Shown: positions 20,100 to 29,139, counted from the first letter of the stretch. The stretch is 64,000 nucleotides of DNA from Pandoraea fibrosis (GCF_000807775.2 NZ_CP047385.1:3906001-3970000), one strand, 5' to 3'. Notes: generated by a model not told the origin, from the letters alone. A program made the numbers and translations.

Positions 20100-20947
20100 C
20101 CCTATCCACGGCGACGCAACGCTCGCACCCCGATACGTTCATCGCCACCGTGCGCGAGGGTGACTCGCGCGCTTCGTCGTTTCTCACGTTGCGCAACATC
20201 GGTCTGACATACGGCGACCGGGCGATCTTGCGCGGCGTTGATCTTTGCATCGCGCCGGGTGAGCTCGTGTCCGTCCTCGGCCCCAGCGGTTCGGGCAAGT
20301 CGACCCTGCTACGCATTGCGGCAGGTCTTCTTCCGCCAAGCGACGGCACCGTCGAGGTCGATGGCAAGCCGCTTTCCGGCCCTCGCCCTGACGTGGCGCT
20401 GGCGTTTCAGGACCCATGCCTGCTGCCCTGGCTGTCGGTGGAACGCAACGTTGCCTTCGGGCTGACGTTCGCAAGACAACCCGTGCTCTCGCGCGAAACA
20501 CGGTGCGCACGAATCGACGCCGCGCTGGCTGAAGTGGGCCTTTCGCATGCCCATGCATTGCATCCCCGCCAGCTCTCCGGCGGCATGGCGCAGCGCGTTG
20601 CGCTTGCCCGCTGCCTCGCACGACAGCCCAGAGCCCTGCTGCTCGACGAACCCTTCGGGGCGCTTGACGAAGTCACACGCGCCGACATGCAGCGTCTGCT
20701 TGTCACCGTCGTTCGCGACACAGGCGCCGCCACCGTTCTCGTCACCCACGATATCGACGAAGCCCTGCTGGTGTCCGACCGCATCGTGCTGCTTGGCAAC
20801 CAGGGCAGAACGCTGGCGCAATGGCGTGTCGAGCTGCCCTCGCCGCGCGAAGTGCAGGTGCAGGCGCTGGGCACGCTGCGCATCGACATACTGCAAGCGT
20901 TGCAGCACGCGATGTCGCGCGATGCGGCGACGCGCCAAACACCATAG
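20096..20947 (+). CDS. ABC transporter ATP-binding protein (nitrate/sulfonate/taurine type)
   Basis: The 283-residue ATPase of an importer in the SsuB/TauB/NrtD group. Walker A GPSGSGKST is at 62-70, the Q-loop lies in AFQDPCLLPWL, the signature is LSGGMAQRVALARCLA, Walker B is ALLLDEP, and the H-loop is VLVTHDIDEALL. The AFQDPCLLPW Q-loop is characteristic of this group. It forms the cytoplasmic motor with the permease at 22159 and is translationally coupled to the flavoprotein gene. Confidence 0.95.
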   Translation: MTLSTATQRSHPDTFIATVREGDSRASSFLTLRNIGLTYGDRAILRGVDLCIAPGELVSVLGPSGSGKSTLLRIAAGLLPPSDGTVEVDGKPLSGPRPDVALAFQDPCLLPWLSVERNVAFGLTFARQPVLSRETRCARIDAALAEVGLSHAHALHPRQLSGGMAQRVALARCLARQPRALLLDEPFGALDEVTRADMQRLLVTVVRDTGAATVLVTHDIDEALLVSDRIVLLGNQGRTLAQWRVELPSPREVQVQALGTLRIDILQALQHAMSRDAATRQTP

Positions 20948-20981
20948 ACCACACCGCCCAAACCTCGGGGACTCCCAGACC

Positions 20982-22166
20982 ATGTGCCAAATTTCCCGCC
21001 GTGAATGGCTCAAACTCGCTTCGATGATGACCGTCGCCGGCGCCGCACCGTTGCTGGCATCGGCCGCCGCACGCGCCGCCGCCGAGCCGGACGCGCCGTT
21101 GCGCATCGGCTATCTGCCGATCACTGACGCCACGCCGCTGCTGGTCGCTCACAACAACGGATATTTCGAGCAGGCAGGCATCAAGGCGGAAAAGCCGACT
21201 CTGCTGCGCAGTTGGGCGCAGTTGATCGAAGCCTTCCTCTCGGGCCAGGTCAACGTCGTTCACCTGCTCTCGCCGATGACGGTGTGGGCGCGTTACGGCA
21301 GTCAGGCGCAGGCCAAGGTGGTGGCGTGGAATCACGTCAACGGCAGCGCGATCACCGTGACGAACGACATCAACAAGGTCGCCGACCTCGGTGGCAAGAC
21401 GGTGGCGGTGCCGTTCTGGTATTCGATTCACAACGTGGTGCTGCAAGGCTTGCTTGCCGCCAACGGCCTCACGCCGGTCCTCAAGAAATCCGGCGCGCCT
21501 GCGGCCAACGAGGTCAACCTGATCGTCATGGCACCGTCGGACATGCCGCCGGCACTCGCTGCGAAGCAGATCGCCGGCTACATCGTGGCCGAGCCGTTCA
21601 ACGCTGCTGCCGAGAACCTGAAGGTCGGCAAGGTGCTTCGCTTCACCGGCGACGTGTGGAAGAACCATGCGTGCTGCGTGGTGACGATGCATGAGCGCGA
21701 TCTGACCTCGCGTCCGGAATGGTCGCAAAAGGTCGTCGACGCCATCGTCAAAGCACAAGCGTGGACGCGGGCCCACCCGGAAGACGCGGCGCGCCTGCTG
21801 TCGAAGGAAGGCGAGAATCGCTATACGCCGCATCCGTTTCAGGTCTTGCAGCGCGTGCTGGCGCCGGCCGCTTCGGAGCAAGGCCGTTATCTCGCGGACA
21901 AGGCGATCGTTCACGCCGATTGGCACGAGAAACGCATCGACTTCCAGCCCTACCCGTATCCGAGCTATACCGAGGCGCTCGTTCGTCATATGCAGAAGAC
22001 CCAGGTCGAAGGCAATGCGCAATTCCTCGCGAAGCTCGATCCGGCATTTGTCGCGCGTGATCTTGTCGACGATCGGTTCGTCAAAAAGAGCATCGCGGCG
22101 GTGGGCGGCATGAAGGCGTTCGGTCTGCCGGATGGGTTCACGCGTCAGGAGGTGATCGTTGTCTGA
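20982..22166 (+). CDS. ABC transporter substrate-binding protein, Tat-exported (nitrate/sulfonate type)
   Basis: A 394-residue periplasmic binding protein of the NMT1/SsuA-like group. The N-terminus MCQISRREWLKLASMMTVAG has a twin-arginine motif (SRREWLK) followed by a hydrophobic stretch and an AxA cleavage site (ARAAA), so export by Tat is likely. Mature-domain motifs include LRIGYLPITDATPLLVAHNN and GKTVAVPFWYSIHNVVLQGL. I rejected the longer in-frame start at 20547, which lies inside the ATPase gene. Tat export may mean that it folds with a cofactor or is co-exported. Confidence 0.93.
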   Translation: MCQISRREWLKLASMMTVAGAAPLLASAAARAAAEPDAPLRIGYLPITDATPLLVAHNNGYFEQAGIKAEKPTLLRSWAQLIEAFLSGQVNVVHLLSPMTVWARYGSQAQAKVVAWNHVNGSAITVTNDINKVADLGGKTVAVPFWYSIHNVVLQGLLAANGLTPVLKKSGAPAANEVNLIVMAPSDMPPALAAKQIAGYIVAEPFNAAAENLKVGKVLRFTGDVWKNHACCVVTMHERDLTSRPEWSQKVVDAIVKAQAWTRAHPEDAARLLSKEGENRYTPHPFQVLQRVLAPAASEQGRYLADKAIVHADWHEKRIDFQPYPYPSYTEALVRHMQKTQVEGNAQFLAKLDPAFVARDLVDDRFVKKSIAAVGGMKAFGLPDGFTRQEVIVV

Positions 22167-23010
22167 TCTCGCGTCCGATCATGTTGCCGACAATATGAAC
22201 ACGGCGTCCGCAGCGAGCCGCGACACGCCGGCGAACCTGCCTGCCGGAAGATCGGGCAGGAAGGCATGGCTTGGACTCGCGGGACTGGCCGGCATCGTTG
22301 CGATCTGGTGGCTCGGGATCTCGATGCTCACGACACCCGGTTCGCTCGCCGCGCAATTCTCCCCGGCTGCTGCCCTGAGCGCCCTGCCCGACCTGATCCG
22401 CGACGAACAGTTGGGGCTGCACATTGTGGCCAGCCTGCGACGGATCGCTGTCGGACTGGCGTGGGCGGTCATCCTCGGCGTTCCGCTCGGCTTTCTGATC
22501 GGCCGCGTTCGCTGGCTCGACCAGGCGCTTACCCCGTCGCTTCAGTTCCTGCGGATGGTCTCGCCGCTGTCATGGATGCCGATCGCCGTGATGTCGCTCG
22601 GTGTCGGCGATCCGGCGGTGTACTTCCTGCTCGCGTTTGCGGCACTGTGGCCGCTGGTGATGAGCACAGCGGCAGGCGTCACCCATATCGACCGCCGATG
22701 GGTGCAACTCGGCGAGAGTCTTGCCGCAACACGTTGGGAAATGCTCTGGCACGTCTATGTACCCGGTATCGCCGCACACGTATTGACCGGTGTGCGGCTG
22801 GCCATCGGTATTCTCTGGATTGTGCTGGTACCGGCGGAGATGCTGGGGGTCAATGCGGGTCTGGGCTATCTCATCCTCGACACGCGTGATCGCCTCGCGT
22901 ACTCGGAACTGACGGCCGTCATCCTCGTCATCGGGGTGCTCGGCTTCCTGTTAGATTGGGCCGCCCGATTCATCTACCGCCGATTTAGCGGCGCCGTGCA
23001 GGACGAGTGA
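22159..23010 (+). CDS. ABC transporter permease (nitrate/sulfonate/taurine type)
   Basis: A 283-residue inner-membrane permease with about six membrane segments. The EAA loop appears around GESLAATRWEMLWHVYVPGI. The start is TTG 22159, supported by CAGGAGG seven bases upstream and by the overlap with the binding-protein stop. ATG 22195 is a weaker alternative without a good ribosome-binding site. It completes the importer and ends the operon. Confidence 0.93.
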   Translation: MSDLASDHVADNMNTASAASRDTPANLPAGRSGRKAWLGLAGLAGIVAIWWLGISMLTTPGSLAAQFSPAAALSALPDLIRDEQLGLHIVASLRRIAVGLAWAVILGVPLGFLIGRVRWLDQALTPSLQFLRMVSPLSWMPIAVMSLGVGDPAVYFLLAFAALWPLVMSTAAGVTHIDRRWVQLGESLAATRWEMLWHVYVPGIAAHVLTGVRLAIGILWIVLVPAEMLGVNAGLGYLILDTRDRLAYSELTAVILVIGVLGFLLDWAARFIYRRFSGAVQDE

Positions 23011-23165
23011 GCGGACCGGCTCAGGCAAACGCGTAATCCAGGTGATCGAATGTGCCGCCGAGTGTCGGGTGAGCAAGTGCATGCGTCAGGCACGAGGCTA
23101 TGGCACCCGAGCCCGGGCCGCTACAATAGCGGCCTGAATTCACGAGGCCTGACGGAGAACGCATC

Positions 23166-23894
23166 ATCGAGTTAGATCGCTTACTGCAATCGCAGGGCTT
23201 CGGCAGTCGCAAGATGTGCCGCAAGCTTATCCAGACCGGCGCTTTCGCCATTGACGGCGTGGTCCATGACGATCCGCGCGAATCGGTGGATCCGCTGGGT
23301 CTGCAATTCACGCTTGACGGTGAACCGTGGGAATACCGCGAGCATGTCTACGTGCTGCTCAATAAGCCTGAGGGCTTTGAGTGCTCCACCAGTCCGACGC
23401 ACCACGAAGGCGTGCATTCGTTGCTGCCCCTGCCGCTGGCTGTGCGCGGCGTGCAGCCGGCCGGTCGCCTCGATCAGGACACGACCGGCATGTTGCTGCT
23501 CTCCGACGACGGGCCGTTTCTGCACGCCATGATGTCGCCGCGCCGCCACGTCCCCAAGCGCTACGTGGCAACGACCAAGCATCCGGTCACCGAAGCCATG
23601 TTGCAGGCGTTGCGCGATGGCGTTCTGCTGCGCGATGAAACCGAACCGCTCGCCGCAATGGACGTCATGAGTCCTTCGTCGCACGAAATCGCCTTGACGA
23701 TCACGCAAGGCAAATACCATCAGGTCAAACGAATGGTGGCGGCGGCTGGCAATCGGGTGGAGGGGCTGGTCAGAATCGCCATCGGCGGCCTGCCGATGGG
23801 AAATCTCGCGCTGGGTGAATGGCGCTATCTATCGCCGGAAGAACTGCTGTCGCTGCCATACGAAGCGCCTGCCATAACTGCCGCAGGCAAATGA
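23166..23894 (+). CDS. Pseudouridine synthase, RsuA/RluB/E/F family (probable ATC start)
   Basis: The S4 RNA-binding domain comes first (RLLQSQGFGSRKMCRKLIQT), followed by the catalytic domain with PAGRLDQDTTGMLLLSDDG (catalytic Asp) and the late HQVKRMVAAAGNRVEGLVRI. This modifies 16S or 23S rRNA. The first ATG in frame (23214) would remove half of the S4 helix. The conserved N-terminus IELDRLLQSQ extends back to 23166, where the codons are ATC ATC and no ATG, GTG or TTG exists. GGAG at 23154-23157 is well spaced for ATC 23163 or 23166. Either a rare AUC start is used or the sequence differs by one base from an ATG ancestor. Confidence 0.85.
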   Translation: MELDRLLQSQGFGSRKMCRKLIQTGAFAIDGVVHDDPRESVDPLGLQFTLDGEPWEYREHVYVLLNKPEGFECSTSPTHHEGVHSLLPLPLAVRGVQPAGRLDQDTTGMLLLSDDGPFLHAMMSPRRHVPKRYVATTKHPVTEAMLQALRDGVLLRDETEPLAAMDVMSPSSHEIALTITQGKYHQVKRMVAAAGNRVEGLVRIAIGGLPMGNLALGEWRYLSPEELLSLPYEAPAITAAGK

Positions 23895-23927
23895 GCGTCG
23901 CGAACTGAGCGCTCGCGACGCGACGCC

Positions 23928-24800
23928 TCAGTTCTGGCGCCCGTCGAGCAGGAATTGCGCCCCCTTATCCTGACCGAGCGTCTTGACCAGATACGGCAGC
24001 GTCGTCTTGAGGGTGTCTTGCAACATGTACGGCGGGTTGACGATAAACATGCCGCTACCGTGCAATCCCATACCGCCCGGCACCGGATTGCACACGGTCA
24101 GCGACGCGTGCACCCAGCTCTTGATCGGCTGTCCGTTGATCGTGAGACGCTTCATGCGCTCCGGCAGTTGCGATGCCTCGCGACGCTGCACCAGCGGATA
24201 CCACACGGCATACATTCCCGTCGGGAAACGGTCGAGGCCTTCCTGCACGGTCTGGGTCGTGCGCGTGTAATCGCGCTTGTCTTCATACGACGGGTCGATC
24301 AGCGTGAATGCCCGGCGCGGCGCCGGCGGCAAAATCGTCTTGAGCCCCGCGAAGCCGTCGGCACCGAAAATCATCGTGCGACGCGCCACAGCGCGCCCCT
24401 GCGCTTCGAAGTTCTCACGCAGCACGTCCTGTTCGGTCGGGTGTGCCTCGAACAAACGCAGACGATCGCGATCGCCCAGCAGTTGCAGGGCAAAGTACGG
24501 CGAACCCGGGTAATAGCGCAGTTTGCCGTCCGGATTGAATTCGCGCACCAGCGCGACGTAGTCCGCGAGCGCCGGTGGCAGATCGTCGCGTGTCCACAGC
24601 CGGCCGATGCCGGTCTCGAACTCGCCCGTCTTGTCGGCCCATTTGCCGTCGAGCGCGTAGCCGCCTGCGCCCGCATGCGTGTCGATGTACCAGAACGCCG
24701 TGTCCTTCTGGCGCATGTAATCGATGCATTCAACGGCGATAAAGTGTTTCAGCACGTCGGCGTGGTTGCCGGCGTGAAAGGCGTGGCGGTAGCTGAACAT
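23928..24800 (-). CDS. rlmJ: 23S rRNA (adenine(2030)-N6)-methyltransferase RlmJ
   Basis: A 290-residue SAM-dependent methyltransferase that modifies A2030 of 23S rRNA; older literature calls it ComJ/YhiR. Family signatures are the N-terminal MFSYRHAFHAGNHADVLKH, the SAM loop YIDTHAGAGGY and the catalytic DPSYE motif IV. The C-terminal GSGMFIVNPPY is also typical. Its start overlaps the stop of the tag gene upstream (TAATG), so the two form a translationally coupled pair. Confidence 0.95.
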   Translation of the reverse strand: MFSYRHAFHAGNHADVLKHFIAVECIDYMRQKDTAFWYIDTHAGAGGYALDGKWADKTGEFETGIGRLWTRDDLPPALADYVALVREFNPDGKLRYYPGSPYFALQLLGDRDRLRLFEAHPTEQDVLRENFEAQGRAVARRTMIFGADGFAGLKTILPPAPRRAFTLIDPSYEDKRDYTRTTQTVQEGLDRFPTGMYAVWYPLVQRREASQLPERMKRLTINGQPIKSWVHASLTVCNPVPGGMGLHGSGMFIVNPPYMLQDTLKTTLPYLVKTLGQDKGAQFLLDGRQN

Positions 24801-25471
24801 TAGGCAGATCCTGATTCGTCAGGCGCGATTGTAGCCGACGACGCCCCCGCACGGCGTTTCCGGCCCTGCGCGGCGACGCTTTTGCTGATTTTGCCGCTCG
24901 CCAACGCGTGTGCCTTCACCGCCTTATGACGTGGGCACGCCACAAGATGATCGTTCACCATACCTGCCGCCTGCATGAACGAATAGCAAATGGTCGAGCC
25001 GACGAACGTGAATCCGGCCTTCTTCAGCGCCTTGCTCATCGCGTCGGAGACCGCGGTGCTCGCGGGCACCTCGCCAAGCGCCGTCCAACGGTTCTGCAAC
25101 GGTTCGCCGCCAACGAACTGCCAGACAAAATCACTGAATCGCGTGCCCGCCGCCTCCATCGCCAGAAAAGCCCGGGCACCCTTGATGACACCGCTGACCT
25201 TGAGACGATTGCGCACGATTCCCACATCCGCCATCAATCGCGCCTCGTCCTCCGGCCCGTAGGCCGCGATGCGCTCGGGATCGAAGTTATCGAATGCCTT
25301 ACGGTAGTTATCGCGCTTTTTGAGAATGGTGGACCAGGACAGGCCAGCCTGCGCGCCTTCAAGCATCAATAGCTCGAACAATGCGCGCGAATCTCGCAGG
25401 GGGACGCCCCACTCTTCGTCGTGATACCGACGGTACTGCTCGAAGCCTTCGCTCCATGGACAGCGTTCCAT
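24800..25471 (-). CDS. tag: DNA-3-methyladenine glycosylase I
   Basis: A base-excision-repair glycosylase that removes 3-methyladenine. The start is ATG 25471 (MERCPWSEGFEQYRRYHDEE), which places the zinc ligands Cys4 and His17 exactly as in E. coli Tag. The other two lie in VACPRHK near the C-terminus, and the catalytic HDEEWG motif is present. A longer frame reaching 25654 has no similarity upstream. After residue 190 there is a basic Ala/Lys/Arg-rich tail of about 30 residues beyond the usual end. Confidence 0.95.
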   Translation of the reverse strand: MERCPWSEGFEQYRRYHDEEWGVPLRDSRALFELLMLEGAQAGLSWSTILKKRDNYRKAFDNFDPERIAAYGPEDEARLMADVGIVRNRLKVSGVIKGARAFLAMEAAGTRFSDFVWQFVGGEPLQNRWTALGEVPASTAVSDAMSKALKKAGFTFVGSTICYSFMQAAGMVNDHLVACPRHKAVKAHALASGKISKSVAAQGRKRRAGASSATIAPDESGSA

Positions 25472-25750
25472 TTGCCCCTCGACAGTTGCGCCCGCGCGCC
25501 AGCGCTGCGGACATAGACAGACCAATGGAGCAAGTGTGCCAGCAATTGCCGGCGAAGCGAACCGCCAAGCCCGCACCGTGCACGACTTTGTGTCGCACGG
25601 CAATACGGATGCAGAATTTTCCGAGGGAAACAGGGAATTTGCCTCGTCGGGCAACCCGCAGACAAGCGGGCAGCCACGACGGGAGCCGCGGCACAGCCCC
25701 CCTAAGCCGCCCCTCCCCTCGCCCCCTTCACGGACCGACGGCAGAACGCA

Positions 25751-26512
25751 TCAGAGCATCAACTGTCCGCCGTTGACCTCGATGATCTGGCCAGTGACAT
25801 AGCTCGCCAGCGTCTCCGACGCGAGATAAAGAAACGCGCCCGAGCACTCATCGGGATCGCCCAGACGCCCCATCGGAATGCTCTGGCGGAAGGCCTCGAT
25901 CTGCGCTTCAGTGCTGAATTGCTCGTGGAACGGCGTCATGATGACCCCCGGTGACACGGCATTCACGCGGATGCGGTCCGGCATCAACTCCTTCGCCATG
26001 CCCCGCGTGAGCGTGCTCACGAAGCCCTTGGCGGCCGCATAGATCAACGCTCCCGGGCCACCGCCATGACGCGCGGCGATCGACGTCACGTTCACGATCG
26101 CACCGCCGCCCTGCTTGCGCATCGCAGGCACCACGGCCCGCGAGAACGCCACGACCGAACGCGCGTTGACATTGAGCACGTCTTCGAAATAGGCATCGGT
26201 GACTTCGGTGAAAGGCGTGCGCTTGACGAGGCTGCCGGCATTGTTGATGAGCACGTCGATGCGCCCGAAACCGTCGAGCACATGCGCTACCGCCGCGTCG
26301 ATCGCCCCGGTGTGCGCCACGTCGGCGGCCACCGTCATCGCTTTCACGCCGTATGCCCGAACCGACTCAGCCACCGCTTCCGCCTTGTCCGCCGAACGGT
26401 TGTAGTGCACGGCCACGTTTGCGCCCTGCGCGGCGAACGCCTTGGCCGCCGCTGCGCCGATACCGGTGCTCGCGCCGGTAATCAGAACGAATTTACCTTT
26501 CAGGTCTTGCAT
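25751..26512 (-). CDS. SDR-family oxidoreductase
   Basis: A 253-residue classical short-chain dehydrogenase. The cofactor loop is TGASTGIGAAAAKAF, the NNAG motif is present (LINNAGSLVKRT), the catalytic Ser is in VNVTSIAARHG, and YAAAKG gives the Tyr/Lys pair. It ends the four-gene minus-strand operon headed by the FadR-type regulator. The start is ATG 26512 (MQDLKGKFVL), not the longer frame to 26578. It may act as a sugar 1-dehydrogenase in the same acid-sugar pathway as its neighbours, but substrate identity is inference. Confidence 0.9.
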   Translation of the reverse strand: MQDLKGKFVLITGASTGIGAAAAKAFAAQGANVAVHYNRSADKAEAVAESVRAYGVKAMTVAADVAHTGAIDAAVAHVLDGFGRIDVLINNAGSLVKRTPFTEVTDAYFEDVLNVNARSVVAFSRAVVPAMRKQGGGAIVNVTSIAARHGGGPGALIYAAAKGFVSTLTRGMAKELMPDRIRVNAVSPGVIMTPFHEQFSTEAQIEAFRQSIPMGRLGDPDECSGAFLYLASETLASYVTGQIIEVNGGQLML

Positions 26513-26624
26513 GATGAATCGCTCCCGAGACTGTCGATGACGGACAAGACGGCGATGGCGACTGCCAGCGCCGCCCAACCCCCGTCACCGTACAGGATGG
26601 ATGTGAAGGGAATCTGGCACGCGC

Positions 26625-27485
26625 TCAGTCGAGCCAGCGCGTGTCATAGGCATGGACTTCCTGCGTTTGCTCGCCGAGACCGTCGATGCCCAGCCGCATT
26701 ACGTCGCCCGGTTTGAGAAAGACCGGCGGCTTCTGGCCAAGACCGACTCCCGGCGGCGTGCCGGTCGTCACCAGATCGCCCGGCTTGAGCGTGGTGAACT
26801 GGCTGATGTAATGCACGAGATACGCCACGCTGAAGATCATCGTCGACGTGTTGCCCGTCTGACGGCGCACGCCGTTCAGGTCGAGCCAAAGACCGAGTTG
26901 TTGCGGATCGCGGACTTCGTCTGTCGTCACGAGCCACGGACCAACCGGCCCGAAGGTATCGAAGCCCTTGCCCTTGTCCCATGTACCGCCCCGCTCGATC
27001 TGATACTCGCGCTCGGACACATCGTTCACCACGCAATAACCGGCAACGTAATCGAGCGCGCGCTCAAGCGGCACATAACGTGCCGTCGTGCCGATGACGA
27101 AACCCAGCTCGACCTCCCAGTCGCCCTTGACCGAATGCTTGGGCAACACAACGGGATCGTTCGGCCCGTTCAGGCAGTTCTCCCACTTGGTGAAAAGCAC
27201 CGGCTCGGACGGCACCGCCAGCCCCGACTCGGCCGCGTGATCGCTGTAATTGAGCCCGACAGCGAGAAACTTCCCCATCCCCGAGAACGGCACGCCCAGA
27301 CGCCCCGGCGAAGCCACGACCGGCAGCGTCTTCACGTCGAGTGCGCGCAACGCGGCCAGCCCCTGCGGGCTCAGCGTCTCCGGCGTGATGTCGGCGAGCG
27401 CATTGGAGAGATCACGCACCTGGCCATCCGCATCGAGCAAGCCCGGTTTTTCCTGGCCCTTCGGGCCGAAACGCAGCAGTTTCAA
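26625..27485 (-). CDS. Fumarylacetoacetate-hydrolase-family hydrolase (possible 2,4-diketo-3-deoxy-L-fuconate hydrolase)
   Basis: A 286-residue FAH-family protein. Metal-ligand segments are visible: VELGFVIGTTARYVP (Glu), VVNDVSEREYQ (Asp) and FDTFGPVGPWLVT. The N-terminus MKLLRFGPKGQEKPGLLD and the whole order match hydrolases of the non-phosphorylative L-fucose and L-rhamnose pathways, which sit beside an SDR like the next gene. No fuconate dehydratase or lactonase is in the window, so the pathway call is tentative. It is a cytoplasmic enzyme. Confidence 0.87.
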   Translation of the reverse strand: MKLLRFGPKGQEKPGLLDADGQVRDLSNALADITPETLSPQGLAALRALDVKTLPVVASPGRLGVPFSGMGKFLAVGLNYSDHAAESGLAVPSEPVLFTKWENCLNGPNDPVVLPKHSVKGDWEVELGFVIGTTARYVPLERALDYVAGYCVVNDVSEREYQIERGGTWDKGKGFDTFGPVGPWLVTTDEVRDPQQLGLWLDLNGVRRQTGNTSTMIFSVAYLVHYISQFTTLKPGDLVTTGTPPGVGLGQKPPVFLKPGDVMRLGIDGLGEQTQEVHAYDTRWLD

Positions 27486-27504
27486 AGCAATTCTCCTTGC
27501 GAAA

Positions 27505-28260
27505 TCAATTGGACCAGCCGCCGTCGATCAGATGGATCGCGCCGGTGGTGAAAGCGGATTCGTCCGAACCCAGATAGATCGCCAATGCCGCGATCTCGTC
27601 AGGCGTGCCGACGCGCCCCATCGGCTGGCGCGCCACAAACTGCTCGCGCACCGACTCGAGGCTGGTACCCGCCGCGTCGGCTTGTGTGGCAATGCGCTGG
27701 CGCAGCGACGGCGACTCGACCGTGCCCGGGCAAATGGCATTGCAACGAATCCCGCGCGCCACAAAGTCGGCGGCAATCGATTTCGTCAGCCCGATCACGG
27801 CGGCCTTGCTCGTCCCGTAGACGCAACGATTGGCCACGCCCTTCACACTCGACGCCGCCGACGACATATTGATGATCGCTCCACCGCCTGCGGCCAGCAT
27901 GCCGGGCAGGAAGGCCCGGGTGGTCCGGTACATGCTCTTCACGTTCAGATCGAACGAGAAGTCCCATGCCGCTTCGTCGCACTCAAGAATCGAGCCGTGA
28001 TGCACGAAGCCCGCGCAGTTGAACAACACGTCGATCGCGCCAAGTTCGTCGGCAAGCGCTGCGACGGCAGCGCCATCGGTGACGTCGAGCGGACGGCGCA
28101 GCAGATGGTCGTGATCGACGAGTTGCGCGAGCGCCTCGGCATTCAGATCGGCAGCAATCACGCGTGCGCCTTCGCGCAGATAAGCTTCGACGCTTGCGCG
28201 GCCGATGCCCTGCGCAGCGGCAGTAATGACAGCGGTCTTACCCGCCAACCGGCCAGTCAT
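27505..28260 (-). CDS. SDR-family oxidoreductase (possible 2-keto-3-deoxy-L-fuconate dehydrogenase)
   Basis: A 251-residue SDR starting MTGRLAGKTAVITAAAQGIG at ATG 28260. The catalytic segment is INMSSAASSVKGVANRCVYG with YGTSK. This N-terminus is close to known 2-keto-3-deoxy-L-fuconate dehydrogenases, which pair with an FAH-family hydrolase as here. The longer frame to 28425 has no family match. It lies 20 bases upstream of the FAH gene and downstream of the FadR-type regulator. Confidence 0.88.
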   Translation of the reverse strand: MTGRLAGKTAVITAAAQGIGRASVEAYLREGARVIAADLNAEALAQLVDHDHLLRRPLDVTDGAAVAALADELGAIDVLFNCAGFVHHGSILECDEAAWDFSFDLNVKSMYRTTRAFLPGMLAAGGGAIINMSSAASSVKGVANRCVYGTSKAAVIGLTKSIAADFVARGIRCNAICPGTVESPSLRQRIATQADAAGTSLESVREQFVARQPMGRVGTPDEIAALAIYLGSDESAFTTGAIHLIDGGWSN

Positions 28261-28349
28261 GGGTGTCTCCTCGTGGGTCTGTGGATGCGATGCAAACCGA
28301 TTTGCGATGGATATTGATGAGCGATCAACATGCGTTGACGGCCGTGCGT

Positions 28350-29081
28350 CTATGAGATGTCGAGGGTCCCCGCCGTCGCCTCTGACGGGCTGCCCGACGC
28401 CGCATAAGCGTCGCGCACACGGCACAGGTGACGTCGCATCGCTTGCGCCGCCTGCTCGGGGGAGCGGGCCTTCAGGGCGTCGAGAATATGGCGGTGGTCC
28501 TGAAGGCTGCGCTCCAGCACGCCGTCGGCCTGCGACGTCACGCGCCGGCTCTTCTTGCCGAGCAGATAGAGACTATTGGCGATGCTTTGCAGAAACGGGT
28601 TCTCACAGGCATCGATGATCGTCTCGTGAAACGCCATATCCGCCGCTGAGAACGTCTCGGGATTACCAAGGAGCGCCTGTTCGTCATCAACGAGTGAGTG
28701 CAAGCGGGCGATGTCCGCGTCGCCGATGTGCGTGGCGGCAAGCGCCGCGACCCCCGGTTCGATGACCAGCCGCGCATCGAACAGCGCTTCGAGCGTGCCC
28801 GCATTGAGCTCGATGACCATCTCGAGCGGTTCGAGCAATTCGCGCATCTCGAGCGAGCCGACGAATGTCCCCTCGCCTTGCCGGATACGCAGCAGGCCCA
28901 GCAATGCAAGGCCCCGGATCGCTTCGCGTACCGCCGGGCGTCCGACACCCAGCATGCTCGCGAGATCACGCTCCGGTGGGAGTTGCTGACCGGGCTTGAG
29001 CAGCCCGGTGCGAATCATCGTGAGCAAACGCTGTGCGACCTGCTCAGAGACGGAAACCTGCACGATGGGATCGAAGGACAT
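28350..29081 (-). CDS. FadR-subfamily GntR transcriptional regulator
   Basis: A 243-residue regulator with an N-terminal winged HTH (GQQLPPERDLASMLGVGRPA, REAIRGLALLGLL) and a C-terminal FCD ligand domain (helices around DMAFHETIIDACENP). It probably represses the catabolic operon downstream in response to a sugar-acid intermediate. An exact FadR/PdhR-type operator lies 48 bases before its start, so it is likely autoregulated. Confidence 0.93.
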   Translation of the reverse strand: MSFDPIVQVSVSEQVAQRLLTMIRTGLLKPGQQLPPERDLASMLGVGRPAVREAIRGLALLGLLRIRQGEGTFVGSLEMRELLEPLEMVIELNAGTLEALFDARLVIEPGVAALAATHIGDADIARLHSLVDDEQALLGNPETFSAADMAFHETIIDACENPFLQSIANSLYLLGKKSRRVTSQADGVLERSLQDHRHILDALKARSPEQAAQAMRRHLCRVRDAYAASGSPSEATAGTLDIS

Positions 29082-29128
29082 AGCGTCGAAGGCAAAGGCG
29101 AACGGTCGTCACCCACTCTTTCGTTCAG

Positions 29129-29139
29129 TGGTAAGACCA
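29129..29139. promoter_or_regulatory. predicted FadR/PdhR-type operator
   Basis: TGGTAAGACCA is an exact match to the palindromic TGGTnnnACCA sites of PdhR/LldR-type GntR proteins (AATTGGTAAGACCAATT in E. coli PdhR). It stands 48 bases upstream of the regulator ATG (29081), within the 389-base gap to the chaA gene. The rest of that gap shows no other clear signal. Confidence 0.7.
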
